Below, piece by piece: positions 1 through 5,104 of a DNA stretch of 6,591 nt. Position 1 is the first letter of the stretch; each line of letters begins with the position of its first letter. Source of the stretch: Acidobacteriota bacterium (GTDB lineage: Bacteria > Acidobacteriota > Polarisedimenticolia > J045); contig JALTMS010000023.1 in assembly GCA_027001345.1 (NCBI GenBank), positions 1,875 to 8,465 of the forward strand. The letters are read 5' to 3'. The notes beneath the pieces are model-generated. The model saw nothing but the letters and a program-made list of their open reading frames with translations. It was not told the origin of the DNA and did no database searches. The translations under genes and the position numbers were made by a program.

Positions 1-292
1 GACCGACCTGGCCGCCGCCATCGGCCTGCACCAGCTCGAGCGACTCGAGACCAACTGGGAACGGAGTCACGAGATCTGGCGCCAGTACCACCAGGCCTTC
101 GCCGACCTCCAGGGGCGGGTCGTCGGCGCTGCGGGTAATCACCGTATGCAGGATCGGATTGCCGGCCCGGCGGAAGTCGTCCACCAGGGTGCCGAGTACG
201 GGACCGAGCTGGTCGGCGCCGGCAATGGCCAGGGCGCCGTCCGGGAGAAAATCTCTCTGAGCTGAGCAGATCCACAGCAGGTGGCCGGGCAC
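1..292 (-). CDS. N-terminal part of isochorismatase-like cysteine hydrolase, 3' end beyond or lost at the left edge
   Basis: A minus-strand frame starts with GTG at 292-290 and stays open for 97 codons to the window edge. The start is supported by GGAGG (304-300) seven bases upstream. Residues 4-54 follow the isochorismatase/nicotinamidase-like pattern: a hydrophobic first strand (HLLWI), then QRDFLPDGALAI, a G-A-D helix start, and a second strand after RRAGNP ending in HTVITR. This fold includes isochorismatases, nicotinamidases and other amide or ester hydrolases. The family normally has a catalytic Asp two residues before the Gln of D-x-Q; here the stretch reads I-C-S-A-Q, so that Asp appears replaced. 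Similarity fades after about residue 54 (base 131), where the other strand becomes aminotransferase-like, so the gene is probably interrupted. It could be an intact but divergent protein; the catalytic Lys and Cys would lie outside the window. Confidence 0.5.
   Translation of the reverse strand, partial: MPGHLLWICSAQRDFLPDGALAIAGADQLGPVLGTLVDDFRRAGNPILHTVITRSADDPPLEVGEGLVVLAPDLVTPFPVGLESLELVQADGGGQVG
2..265 (+). CDS. C-terminal fragment of DegT/DnrJ/EryC1/StrS-type aminotransferase, cut off and probably chimeric
   Basis: The frame opens at the left edge and runs 87 codons to a TGA at 263-265. Its first 36 residues match the conserved stretch downstream of the PLP lysine in DegT/DnrJ/EryC1/StrS sugar aminotransferases: TDLAAAIGLHQLERLE, then W-E-R-x-x-E-I-W-x-x-Y and AFADL. 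These enzymes transfer an amino group to keto-sugar nucleotides for O-antigen, capsule or glycan synthesis. After about base 109 the frame stops resembling the family: the usual His-containing strand and roughly 100 further residues are missing, and the remaining ~50 residues look like translated antisense of the hydrolase start on the opposite strand. So only bases 2 to about 109 are likely true aminotransferase sequence. The rest may be a run-on across a rearrangement or assembly join. Family call from memory of the motif; the PLP lysine lies outside the window. Confidence 0.5.
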   Translation, partial: TDLAAAIGLHQLERLETNWERSHEIWRQYHQAFADLQGRVVGAAGNHRMQDRIAGPAEVVHQGAEYGTELVGAGNGQGAVREKISLS

Positions 293-371
293 GGGGATTC
301 CTCCGGGCGGACCGCGACAGCGCCCGCCAGGAGATTTCCTGCAGCAGGGCTCCGGGGCCGGGGCAGCCGGG

Positions 372-379
372 TTATCATA
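372..379. promoter_or_regulatory. Candidate divergent -10 elements between the hydrolase and CNNM genes
   Basis: The 8 bases TTATCATA stand out as AT-rich in a GC-rich spacer. On the + strand TATCAT (373-378) matches 5 of 6 positions of the sigma-70 -10 consensus. On the - strand TATGAT (379-374) also matches 5 of 6. The + element ends 9 bases before the ATG at 388, and the - element would give a leader of about 75 bases before the GTG at 292. No convincing -35 box is seen at 16-18 bases on either side. The symmetric sequence could drive transcription both ways; this is inference from sequence only. Confidence 0.35.
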
Positions 380-387
380 CGCTCCCC

Positions 388-1725
388 ATGAGCGGCGCCG
401 CAGAAAACTCCCTCCATCCGGGCATCGCCTTGCCTCTGGCTCTGCTGCTCGTCTTTGCCAACTCCGTCTTCGTTGCCGCCGAGTTCGCTCTCGTGCAGGT
501 GCGCCCCGGACAGCTCGAGGCGATGGCCAGGGAAGGCTCGTCTTCGGCGCGACGTGCGCTGCGGCTGCTCGAGCATCTCGACCAGACCCTGGCCGTCTGT
601 CAGGTGGGGGTGACCCTGGCCAGCCTGGGGCTGGGCTGGCTGGGTGAGCCGGCCTTCGCCGCGATCTTCGCCTGGCTCTATTCGCCCACCGAGCCCTGGA
701 TCGGCCCGCTGTCCCTGTCGCTGAGCCTGGGCTCGTCGTTCCTGCTGATCACCGTGCTGCACATCGTCCTCGGTGAACAGGTGCCCAAGTACGCGGCGAT
801 CGCCGATGCGGGGCGGCTGGCCCGCTGGACGGCCTGGCCGACCCAGATCATGGGGCTGGTCGCCCGGCCCCTGGTGCTGGTCCTCAACGGCATGGTGCGC
901 CTGGCTCTGCGGCCCTTTGGCCTGGCGGAGGTCAATGACGCCGGCGTCCATGGGGCCGAGGACATCCGCCAGATCCTCGTCCACTCGGTGCGCCGCGGTC
1001 ATATTCGTCGCCTCGATGCTGAGCTGATCGACAACCTGCTGCGTTTTTCCCGCCGGCGGGTGCGGGAGATCATGGTGCCTCGTTCGCGCACGGTGATGCT
1101 CGACCTGGGCGCGAGTGCCGAGCAGTGGCTCCGGGTGGTCGAGGAGGAGGGATTCAGCCGCTATCCGGTGGCCGACGGAGATCTCGATCAGGTCGTGGGT
1201 GTGGTCCACGTCAAGGATCTCTTCCCCGCCCTGGCCCGGGGGAAGGAGAAGGTGGATTTGCGTCGGCTGGCCCGGGAGATGCTCCTGGTTCCGGAGACGC
1301 TGCCGATTCAGGAGCTGCTGCGTCGTTTTCAGCGGTTTCGGGGGCATCTGGCGCTGGTGGTCGACGAGTACGGCGGGATCGCGGGCATCGTGACCCTCGA
1401 GGACGTGCTCGAGGAGCTGGTCGGCGAGCTGCGGGACGAGTTCGACGAGGAGGAGCGGGATCCGGTGCGCCAGCGGCCGGGGGGGGGCTATCTGCTCGAT
1501 CCCTTGCTGCCCGTGGACCTGGCGGCAGAACTGGTCGACGATCCCCCGGAGCCTCCCGAGGGCATCACCTCGGTGGCGGGGCTGATTCACCAGGGCCTCG
1601 GACGCCTGCCGCGTCGGGGTGACCGGGTGCCCTTCGGCCCGACCCATCACCTGGTGGCCTCCCAGGTGGAGGGCCCCCAGATCGTCCAGGTCGAGCTTGT
1701 TCCCGATTCGGTGGTTTCCGACTGA
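388..1725 (+). CDS. CNNM/CorC/HlyC family membrane protein (DUF21-CBS-CBS-CorC_HlyC), probable divalent cation transporter
   Basis: A complete 445-residue protein, normal length for the family. It sits in the inner membrane and, by family knowledge, moves or senses Mg2+ or similar divalent cations; older databases call it hemolysin C-like. Domains in order: the DUF21/CNNM membrane part at about 10-180, with membrane segments near 13-35, 67-98, 108-128 and 147-170, the early VAAEFALV motif (29-36), and the conserved LGEQVPK (128-134). A cytoplasmic CBS pair follows, the first from IMVPRSR (228-234) with FSRYPV (256-261), the second at about 293-345 with the hallmark VVDEYGG (324-330) and an acidic tail EELVGELRDEFDEE. 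The CorC_HlyC domain covers about 360-440. ATG 388 is the only plausible start: no earlier in-frame start exists, and there is no Shine-Dalgarno, so a leaderless mRNA is possible. It appears to be a single-gene unit. Family call is firm; the transported ion is inferred. Confidence 0.95.
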   Translation: MSGAAENSLHPGIALPLALLLVFANSVFVAAEFALVQVRPGQLEAMAREGSSSARRALRLLEHLDQTLAVCQVGVTLASLGLGWLGEPAFAAIFAWLYSPTEPWIGPLSLSLSLGSSFLLITVLHIVLGEQVPKYAAIADAGRLARWTAWPTQIMGLVARPLVLVLNGMVRLALRPFGLAEVNDAGVHGAEDIRQILVHSVRRGHIRRLDAELIDNLLRFSRRRVREIMVPRSRTVMLDLGASAEQWLRVVEEEGFSRYPVADGDLDQVVGVVHVKDLFPALARGKEKVDLRRLAREMLLVPETLPIQELLRRFQRFRGHLALVVDEYGGIAGIVTLEDVLEELVGELRDEFDEEERDPVRQRPGGGYLLDPLLPVDLAAELVDDPPEPPEGITSVAGLIHQGLGRLPRRGDRVPFGPTHHLVASQVEGPQIVQVELVPDSVVSD

Positions 1726-1752
1726 GAATTCACTGTCGGTGGGGAAATTCTC
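1724..1752 (+). terminator. Hairpin right at the CNNM stop codon, weak terminator candidate
   Basis: GAGAATT (1724-1730) is perfectly complementary to AATTCTC (1746-1752), and CAC (1731-1733) can pair with GTG (1739-1741) inside it. The stem begins within the TGA stop. No T-run follows (the next bases are GTTCGCTCC), so it is not a classical intrinsic terminator. It may protect the 3' end, assist Rho-dependent release, or be chance. Confidence 0.25.
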
Positions 1753-1894
1753 GTTCGCTCCGAAGTGTTCGATTTCGATACACCTTCTGACACTCCGGTG
1801 ACGCGGCTGACGGGCCTGGCCCCCAGGGGGCGCGGGGACGGCAGCGGCGAGCCGACCCCGATGCCTTCGCATGGGGATCGAGCCGCCAAAGGGC

Positions 1895-1922
1895 TTGCTC
1901 CGCGCCGCTCGAGATCCATATT
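1895..1922 (+). promoter_or_regulatory. Weak sigma-70-like promoter candidate for the ExbBD operon
   Basis: TTGCTC (1895-1900) and CATATT (1917-1922) are separated by 16 bases. They match the -35 and -10 consensus at 3 of 6 and 4 of 6 positions. Transcription would begin near 1930, giving a leader of roughly 28 bases before GTG 1958. The AT-rich CATATT is the most promoter-like spot in this GC-rich spacer, but the match is modest and a promoter further upstream is possible. Confidence 0.3.
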
Positions 1923-1942
1923 GAGCCGGGGGAGCCCTAGCT

Positions 1943-1950
1943 AGAGGAGA
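1943..1950 (+). promoter_or_regulatory. Shine-Dalgarno for the GTG start at 1958
   Basis: AGAGGAGA lies 7-8 bases before the GTG at 1958. It decides the start of the exported Ig-like protein, since it places a signal peptide exactly at the N-terminus. Confidence 0.65.
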
Positions 1951-1957
1951 CGCGGAA

Positions 1958-2419
1958 GTGCGAGTCCTGTCGACCCTCCTGGCCATCGTCGCGGTGGCCA
2001 TCGTTCCGCTGACTGCCCTCGGCGGTCAGTCACCTGCCGAAGAGAACAAGAAGCCTCTCTTCGACACTTCGATGTTCCGGCCGATCGTGGCGTTCCACGA
2101 GATCTCGCCGGTCGTCGACGCGGAGTTCGTCACCCTCACGGGGGTGGTCTTCTCCCGTTCTCCCATCGACCGGGTGACCGTCGGCGAGCGGGTGGCGATG
2201 ATCCGTCCCGCCGAGCCGAAGGACCTGGTCAAGTTGCAGAAGGTTCCGCCAGGGGCCTCCGACGCGCCGTTCCGCACCTATTTCGAGGTGCCGGATGCCG
2301 GCCTGCCGCGGCTCGGAGCCAACGATCTCGATGTTCGGGCGCTGAGTGCGGATGGCCGGATGTCGGACCTGCATCGGATCACGATCATCAAGACGGTTTC
2401 GAGGGTTGCGGCTCAGTAG
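1958..2419 (+). CDS. Exported small protein with probable Ig-like beta-sandwich domain, first gene of the ExbBD operon
   Basis: A 153-residue protein starting at GTG with a good ribosome binding site. Residues 1-23 form a signal peptide: Arg at 2, a hydrophobic stretch LSTLLAIVAVAIVPLTAL, then a small-residue cleavage region around LGG. There is no lipobox Cys, so the mature protein is expected free in the periplasm or outside the cell. The mature part (about 30-150) resembles bacterial Ig-like modules: a Thr-rich strand LTGVVFSRSPIDRVTVGERV, then FEVPDAGLPRLGANDLDVRALSADG, which follows the common pattern 'F-x-x-x-L-x-x-G-x-N-x-[IL]-x-V-x-A-x-[DS]-x-x-G', and a final strand RITIIKT. Such domains bind partners or glycans rather than catalyse. 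It stands 69 bases before the ExbB gene, so a role with the motor complex is inferred only from position. I do not recognise a named homologue. Confidence 0.75.
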   Translation: MRVLSTLLAIVAVAIVPLTALGGQSPAEENKKPLFDTSMFRPIVAFHEISPVVDAEFVTLTGVVFSRSPIDRVTVGERVAMIRPAEPKDLVKLQKVPPGASDAPFRTYFEVPDAGLPRLGANDLDVRALSADGRMSDLHRITIIKTVSRVAAQ

Positions 2420-2488
2420 CGTTCTCGAAATCCGGCAACACTGCATCGGAAACACCGGGGACTCATTCACCAGGGAAGGGGTGATGCA

Positions 2489-3235
2489 ATGGATCGTTCT
2501 TATAACCAAAAGGGGAGCGCGCGGACTGTCTTCATCCTCGCGGTCATGCTCAGCGCCCTGACCCTGCTGGGCATAGCCTTCATTCGCGGCGAAAACATGA
2601 TCGACCTGCTGGCGCGGGTCCTGACTCAGTACGTGGTGCCGGTCAACGCGGTGATCATGTTTTCGTTTGCCGTGCTTCTTTCGCTGACCGTCGGCGTCTT
2701 CGTCCACTACTACCTGTTCGAGCTGCGCGATCCGTTCATGTACGATGCTCAGGCGGCGCGCAAGATGTCCCAGGCGATCCATGCGCCGGGCAAGAGCGCC
2801 GATGAGCGGATGACCGAGGTGCGGGCGCTGCTGGACAAGGACACCACCCTCTTCGGGCAGGTTTTTCGTCGTTTCCTGCACGAAAACGGTTTTGCGGCCC
2901 CACGACCGGGAAAGGTCTGGCAGGCCCTGCAGGACGAGGAGTTCGAGCGCGTCAAGCGGAACATGATGTACTTCTCGCTGGCCTCGGTGCTCTCCCCCGC
3001 GATGGGCTTTCTGGGTACCGCGGTGGGGATGGTCGCTGCGTTCTACGAGATTTCGATCCAGGATACGGTGACGCCGGCGGATCTGGCCATGTCGATCCAG
3101 ATCGCCCTGATCACCACGGTGATCGGTCTGACGATCAAGACCATCGCCATGCTGCTCAAGACGGCGGTGATCCACAGCATCGGCCGGCGCGAAGACCAGC
3201 TCACCGTGGCCTATCAGCGACTGATCGAGCGCTGA
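2489..3235 (+). CDS. MotA/TolQ/ExbB family proton channel protein (ExbB-like)
   Basis: A 248-residue inner-membrane protein of the TolQ/ExbB/MotA family, the stator subunit that with ExbD/TolR uses the proton motive force to drive a periplasmic effector. The family core is clear: TM3 at about 159-185 with SPAMGFLGTAVGMVAAF (169-185), and TM4 at about 200-228 with ALITTVIGLTIK (206-217), matching the usual LLGLLGT-x-x-GM and AL-x-T-T-x-x-GL. Two hydrophobic segments precede the cytoplasmic loop (about 12-31 and 50-72), one more than the minimal three-TM ExbB, recalling MotA-like topology. The Glu normally just before the AL-x-T-T motif (E176 in E. coli ExbB) appears to be Ile205, with Gln204 beside it; the TM4 Thr is kept (T210). 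ATG 2489 is preceded by AGGGAAGGGG (2472-2481). The stop at 3233-3235 overlaps the ribosome binding site of the next gene. Which of TolQ, ExbB or a paralogue it is cannot be decided by sequence alone. Confidence 0.9.
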   Translation: MDRSYNQKGSARTVFILAVMLSALTLLGIAFIRGENMIDLLARVLTQYVVPVNAVIMFSFAVLLSLTVGVFVHYYLFELRDPFMYDAQAARKMSQAIHAPGKSADERMTEVRALLDKDTTLFGQVFRRFLHENGFAAPRPGKVWQALQDEEFERVKRNMMYFSLASVLSPAMGFLGTAVGMVAAFYEISIQDTVTPADLAMSIQIALITTVIGLTIKTIAMLLKTAVIHSIGRREDQLTVAYQRLIER

Positions 3236-3240
3236 GGAGG
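3234..3240 (+). promoter_or_regulatory. Shine-Dalgarno for the ExbD-like gene, overlapping the ExbB-like stop
   Basis: GAGGAGG lies 5 bases before the GTG at 3246 and shares bases with the TGA of the upstream gene (3233-3235). It fixes the GTG start and suggests translational coupling of the two motor subunits. Confidence 0.65.
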
Positions 3241-3245
3241 CTGCT

Positions 3246-3728
3246 GTGAGAGGTTCTGGCCGATACAGTTTCGACCTCGAGGATGGCTTCGAAGGGGCGG
3301 TCGACGTCGTCTTCCTGCTGATCATCTTCTTCCTCGTCGCCTCCTCGTTCGACAAGACCGTGCGGGAGAAGCTCGCCCTGCCCACCCGCGACCCGGACAA
3401 GGCGGTGGCTACCAGCCCCCAGACCCGGGAGCGGCTCGACATCACCATCTACCAGGACTCGCGCATCGCCCTGGATCACAAGGAGATCGATGTCGGAGAT
3501 CCGAACTCGGTGGAGGCCTACCGGCTGGTGGGTGACGCCATCGAGGGCTGGCTCGCCGAGCACAAGCCCGGTCTGTCCGTCGAAAAGGCTCTCGAGGGAG
3601 TGGACGTTTTCGTCACCACCGACAAGGAGTCCTATGCGGGAGCGACGCTCAATGTGATCATGGCATGCCTCGACCGTGGGGTGACCCCCCAGGTCATCTT
3701 CGAGGAAGCGAGAGTAGCGAGCCGATGA
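3246..3728 (+). CDS. ExbD/TolR family biopolymer transport protein
   Basis: A 160-residue single-pass membrane protein, the partner of the ExbB-like channel. The N-terminus (1-18) is cytoplasmic. Residues 19-33 (VDVVFLLIIFFLVAS) are the membrane helix and carry the conserved proton-carrying Asp at position 20, equivalent to Asp25 of E. coli ExbD or Asp23 of TolR. The periplasmic part (about 40-160) ends with the family pattern VFVTTDKESYAGATLNVIMACLDRGV (121-146 approx.), which forms the small alpha/beta domain of ExbD/TolR. Length is slightly above the usual 130-145; the extra residues are in the loop around 75-115. GTG start with strong GAGGAGG. Its stop TGA (3726-3728) overlaps the next start ATG (3725-3727) by four bases, so translation is probably coupled. 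Confidence 0.9.
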   Translation: MRGSGRYSFDLEDGFEGAVDVVFLLIIFFLVASSFDKTVREKLALPTRDPDKAVATSPQTRERLDITIYQDSRIALDHKEIDVGDPNSVEAYRLVGDAIEGWLAEHKPGLSVEKALEGVDVFVTTDKESYAGATLNVIMACLDRGVTPQVIFEEARVASR

Positions 3729-5104
3729 CACCGCGAGCGCAGCTTTCCCGGGATCGTTTCTACCGCTACATGAGCATCAGCCTGGCGGTGGTGACGGCCC
3801 TGCTGCTGATTCCACCGGACTGGATTCAGCTGCGCCGTCAACCGGAGAAGCCTGCCGAGCCCCAGCCGCGGCCGGTGGAGATCGTGCGCCTGCCGCCGGA
3901 AACCCTTCCGCCTCCGCCACCGCTGCCGCCGCGGCCCAAGCCGAAGCCCAAACCTCAGCCGCGGGAAGAGGAGCCGCCGCCCCCCCCAGAGATTCAGGAG
4001 GTCGTCAAGCTCCAGCCCCAGCTCGAGGTGCCCGAGATCGAGATTCCCGAGCAGCGAGAGGTGGAAAAGCGTCTCGAACTCCAGGCACAGCAGGTCCAGG
4101 AGATCTTCAAGCGCCAGCTCGAGACGCCCGAGATCGAAACGCCTCGGAAGAAGAGTGATCAACGGCGGCCGGAGAAGGTCGTGGTGGACACCCGGCCGGT
4201 GGAACTCAGGACGGCGGATCAGCAGGTGGAAGTGACCGTACCGAAGGCGGTTCCGCGACAGCAGCAGGCGACGGAGATTCAGGTGGCGGCGGCGACCAAG
4301 GAGTCGTTCCACGATGCGCTGGCTCCGGACGTGGAGGTCGTGACCCCGCGACCGTCCGCCCGGCGCACGGATCGGCCGTCGTTGCAACCGGTCTCCCAGC
4401 AACTGAGGACCGGCGTGGCCGTCACCCAGGCCGCGGATGCGCCCGCTGTGGATGTGCCCCGCGGCAACACTTCGCGCCCCTCGCGGGCCGCCCCGGTGGC
4501 GATTTCCGGCGCGGTGACCGGTACGCGGGTGGTCTACGACGCCAACCCCGGCAATGCCCCGGAGGTGGCGGTGGCCAGCCCGAAGAAGGCGTCTCGAAGT
4601 GGGGCGGCGCCCCAGCTCGCAGCGACCAGCGGCGGCACGGCAGGGCTCAAGTATTCGGCTGCTCCGGCCGATGTGGCTGTTGGGGCGAACACCGGTCCCC
4701 GTGGGCGTTCGGCTCCAGCGGGCAAACTCGAGGCGGTGCGCTCGGCACTGGCTCGCAAGTACGGCCTGCCGCTGGTGTCGGTCAACAGCCTCGGGCAGCG
4801 CTCCACGGAAGCGGCGCGGTGGAACATGCTCCTGCCCCAGATCAGTGACCTGCTGCGGCAGGGAAGGGGCAAGGGCAACTGGCAAGGTGGTCCGGGAGGG
4901 AAGGTGGTTTCGGTGACTCGCGATGGTAATGCCTTCATCATTCGCTACCGCGATGGCATCGTCCACGTTCTCGTCCCGACGGAAGACGGGCTGGCGAACA
5001 TCTTTGTCGCCCGGACAAAGGGTTCCCGGGAAGTGGTTTCGAAGGTTCAGGAAGCGGAACAGGCGTTGCCCGCCCTGACCCAATACCTCCGAGGTGCATC
5101 GTGA
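3725..5104 (+). CDS. TonB-like inner-membrane protein: TM helix, Pro-rich spacer, unfamiliar C-terminal domain
   Basis: A 459-residue protein starting at ATG 3725, which overlaps the ExbD-like stop as ATGA; longer in-frame starts exist from 3665 but would add 20 residues inside the ExbD gene. Order: basic cytoplasmic N-terminus (1-12), one short TM helix (about 15-30, MSISLAVVTALLLIP), a proline-rich segment (39-89) with KPKPKPQP and PPPPP runs as in TonB or TolA, then a charged stretch with PEIEIPE (103-109) and PEIETP (135-140) on either side of a Gln/Glu-rich helix (about 110-132). A low-complexity Ala/Val/Pro/Arg/Gln linker runs over about 150-330. A compact C-terminal domain (about 331-459) shows helix, helix, beta strands NAFIIRYRD, IVHVLVPTE and LANIFVAR, then a helix. 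I see no TonB C-terminal domain (no Tyr-Pro motif). By position it should transmit the ExbB/ExbD motor force to a periplasmic target. Pro-rich spacer and TM are seen; function is inferred. Confidence 0.8.
   Translation: MTPRAQLSRDRFYRYMSISLAVVTALLLIPPDWIQLRRQPEKPAEPQPRPVEIVRLPPETLPPPPPLPPRPKPKPKPQPREEEPPPPPEIQEVVKLQPQLEVPEIEIPEQREVEKRLELQAQQVQEIFKRQLETPEIETPRKKSDQRRPEKVVVDTRPVELRTADQQVEVTVPKAVPRQQQATEIQVAAATKESFHDALAPDVEVVTPRPSARRTDRPSLQPVSQQLRTGVAVTQAADAPAVDVPRGNTSRPSRAAPVAISGAVTGTRVVYDANPGNAPEVAVASPKKASRSGAAPQLAATSGGTAGLKYSAAPADVAVGANTGPRGRSAPAGKLEAVRSALARKYGLPLVSVNSLGQRSTEAARWNMLLPQISDLLRQGRGKGNWQGGPGGKVVSVTRDGNAFIIRYRDGIVHVLVPTEDGLANIFVARTKGSREVVSKVQEAEQALPALTQYLRGAS
5091..5096 (+). promoter_or_regulatory. 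Shine-Dalgarno for the GTG start at 5101
   Basis: GAGGTG lies 4 bases before GTG 5101, inside the last codons of the TonB-like gene. Together with the GTGA overlap of start and stop it supports coupled translation and fixes the signal peptide as the true N-terminus. Confidence 0.6.

Larger units (their letters stand above)
1726..1957 (+). other. Non-coding spacer with several potential hairpins, leader region of the ExbBD operon
   Basis: These 232 bases hold no supported gene. Visible pairing potential includes CCTGG/CCAGG around CCC (1815-1827). A strong stem CCCC-g-ATGC / GCAT-GGGG with loop CTTC lies at 1856-1876. TCGAGC (1878-1883) can pair with GCTCGA (1907-1912). The promoter candidate at 1895-1922 lies downstream of these hairpins; if the true promoter is further upstream the hairpins would be in the operon leader RNA. 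The bases do not match any riboswitch consensus that I recall (TPP, cobalamin, SAM, glycine, c-di-GMP-I, fluoride were considered). GC-rich DNA forms hairpins easily, so function is unproven. Confidence 0.4.

Noticed and set aside
1801..1940. Known riboswitch in the operon leader
   Set aside because: The conserved cores of TPP, cobalamin, SAM, glycine, c-di-GMP-I and fluoride riboswitches were looked for by eye and not found; only unspecific hairpins remain.
1726..1944. The CNNM frame stays open for 72 codons after its TGA
   Set aside because: CNNM length is already normal at 445 residues, no stop-recoding signal is recognised, and an open run of this size is common in GC-rich DNA.
139..2001. 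Long minus-strand open frame (620 codons) opposite the CNNM gene
   Set aside because: Composition is Arg/Gln/His/Pro-rich antisense of a clearly conserved gene, with no family motif. It is also in a different frame from the hydrolase start at 292.
2030..3448. Long minus-strand open frame (472 codons) opposite the Ig-like, ExbB and ExbD genes
   Set aside because: It spans three recognised genes in antisense, is rich in His/Arg/Asp low-complexity sequence and shows no domain.
3665..3724. Earlier ATG for the TonB-like protein, adding 20 residues
   Set aside because: The extension lies inside the ExbD coding region, has no ribosome binding site advantage, and the ATGA overlap at 3725 gives a standard coupled start right before the TM helix.
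3632..5083. Long minus-strand open frame (483 codons) opposite the TonB-like gene
   Set aside because: Its Arg/Leu/Gly-rich stretches are the antisense image of the Pro-rich and Gln/Glu-rich coding sequence.
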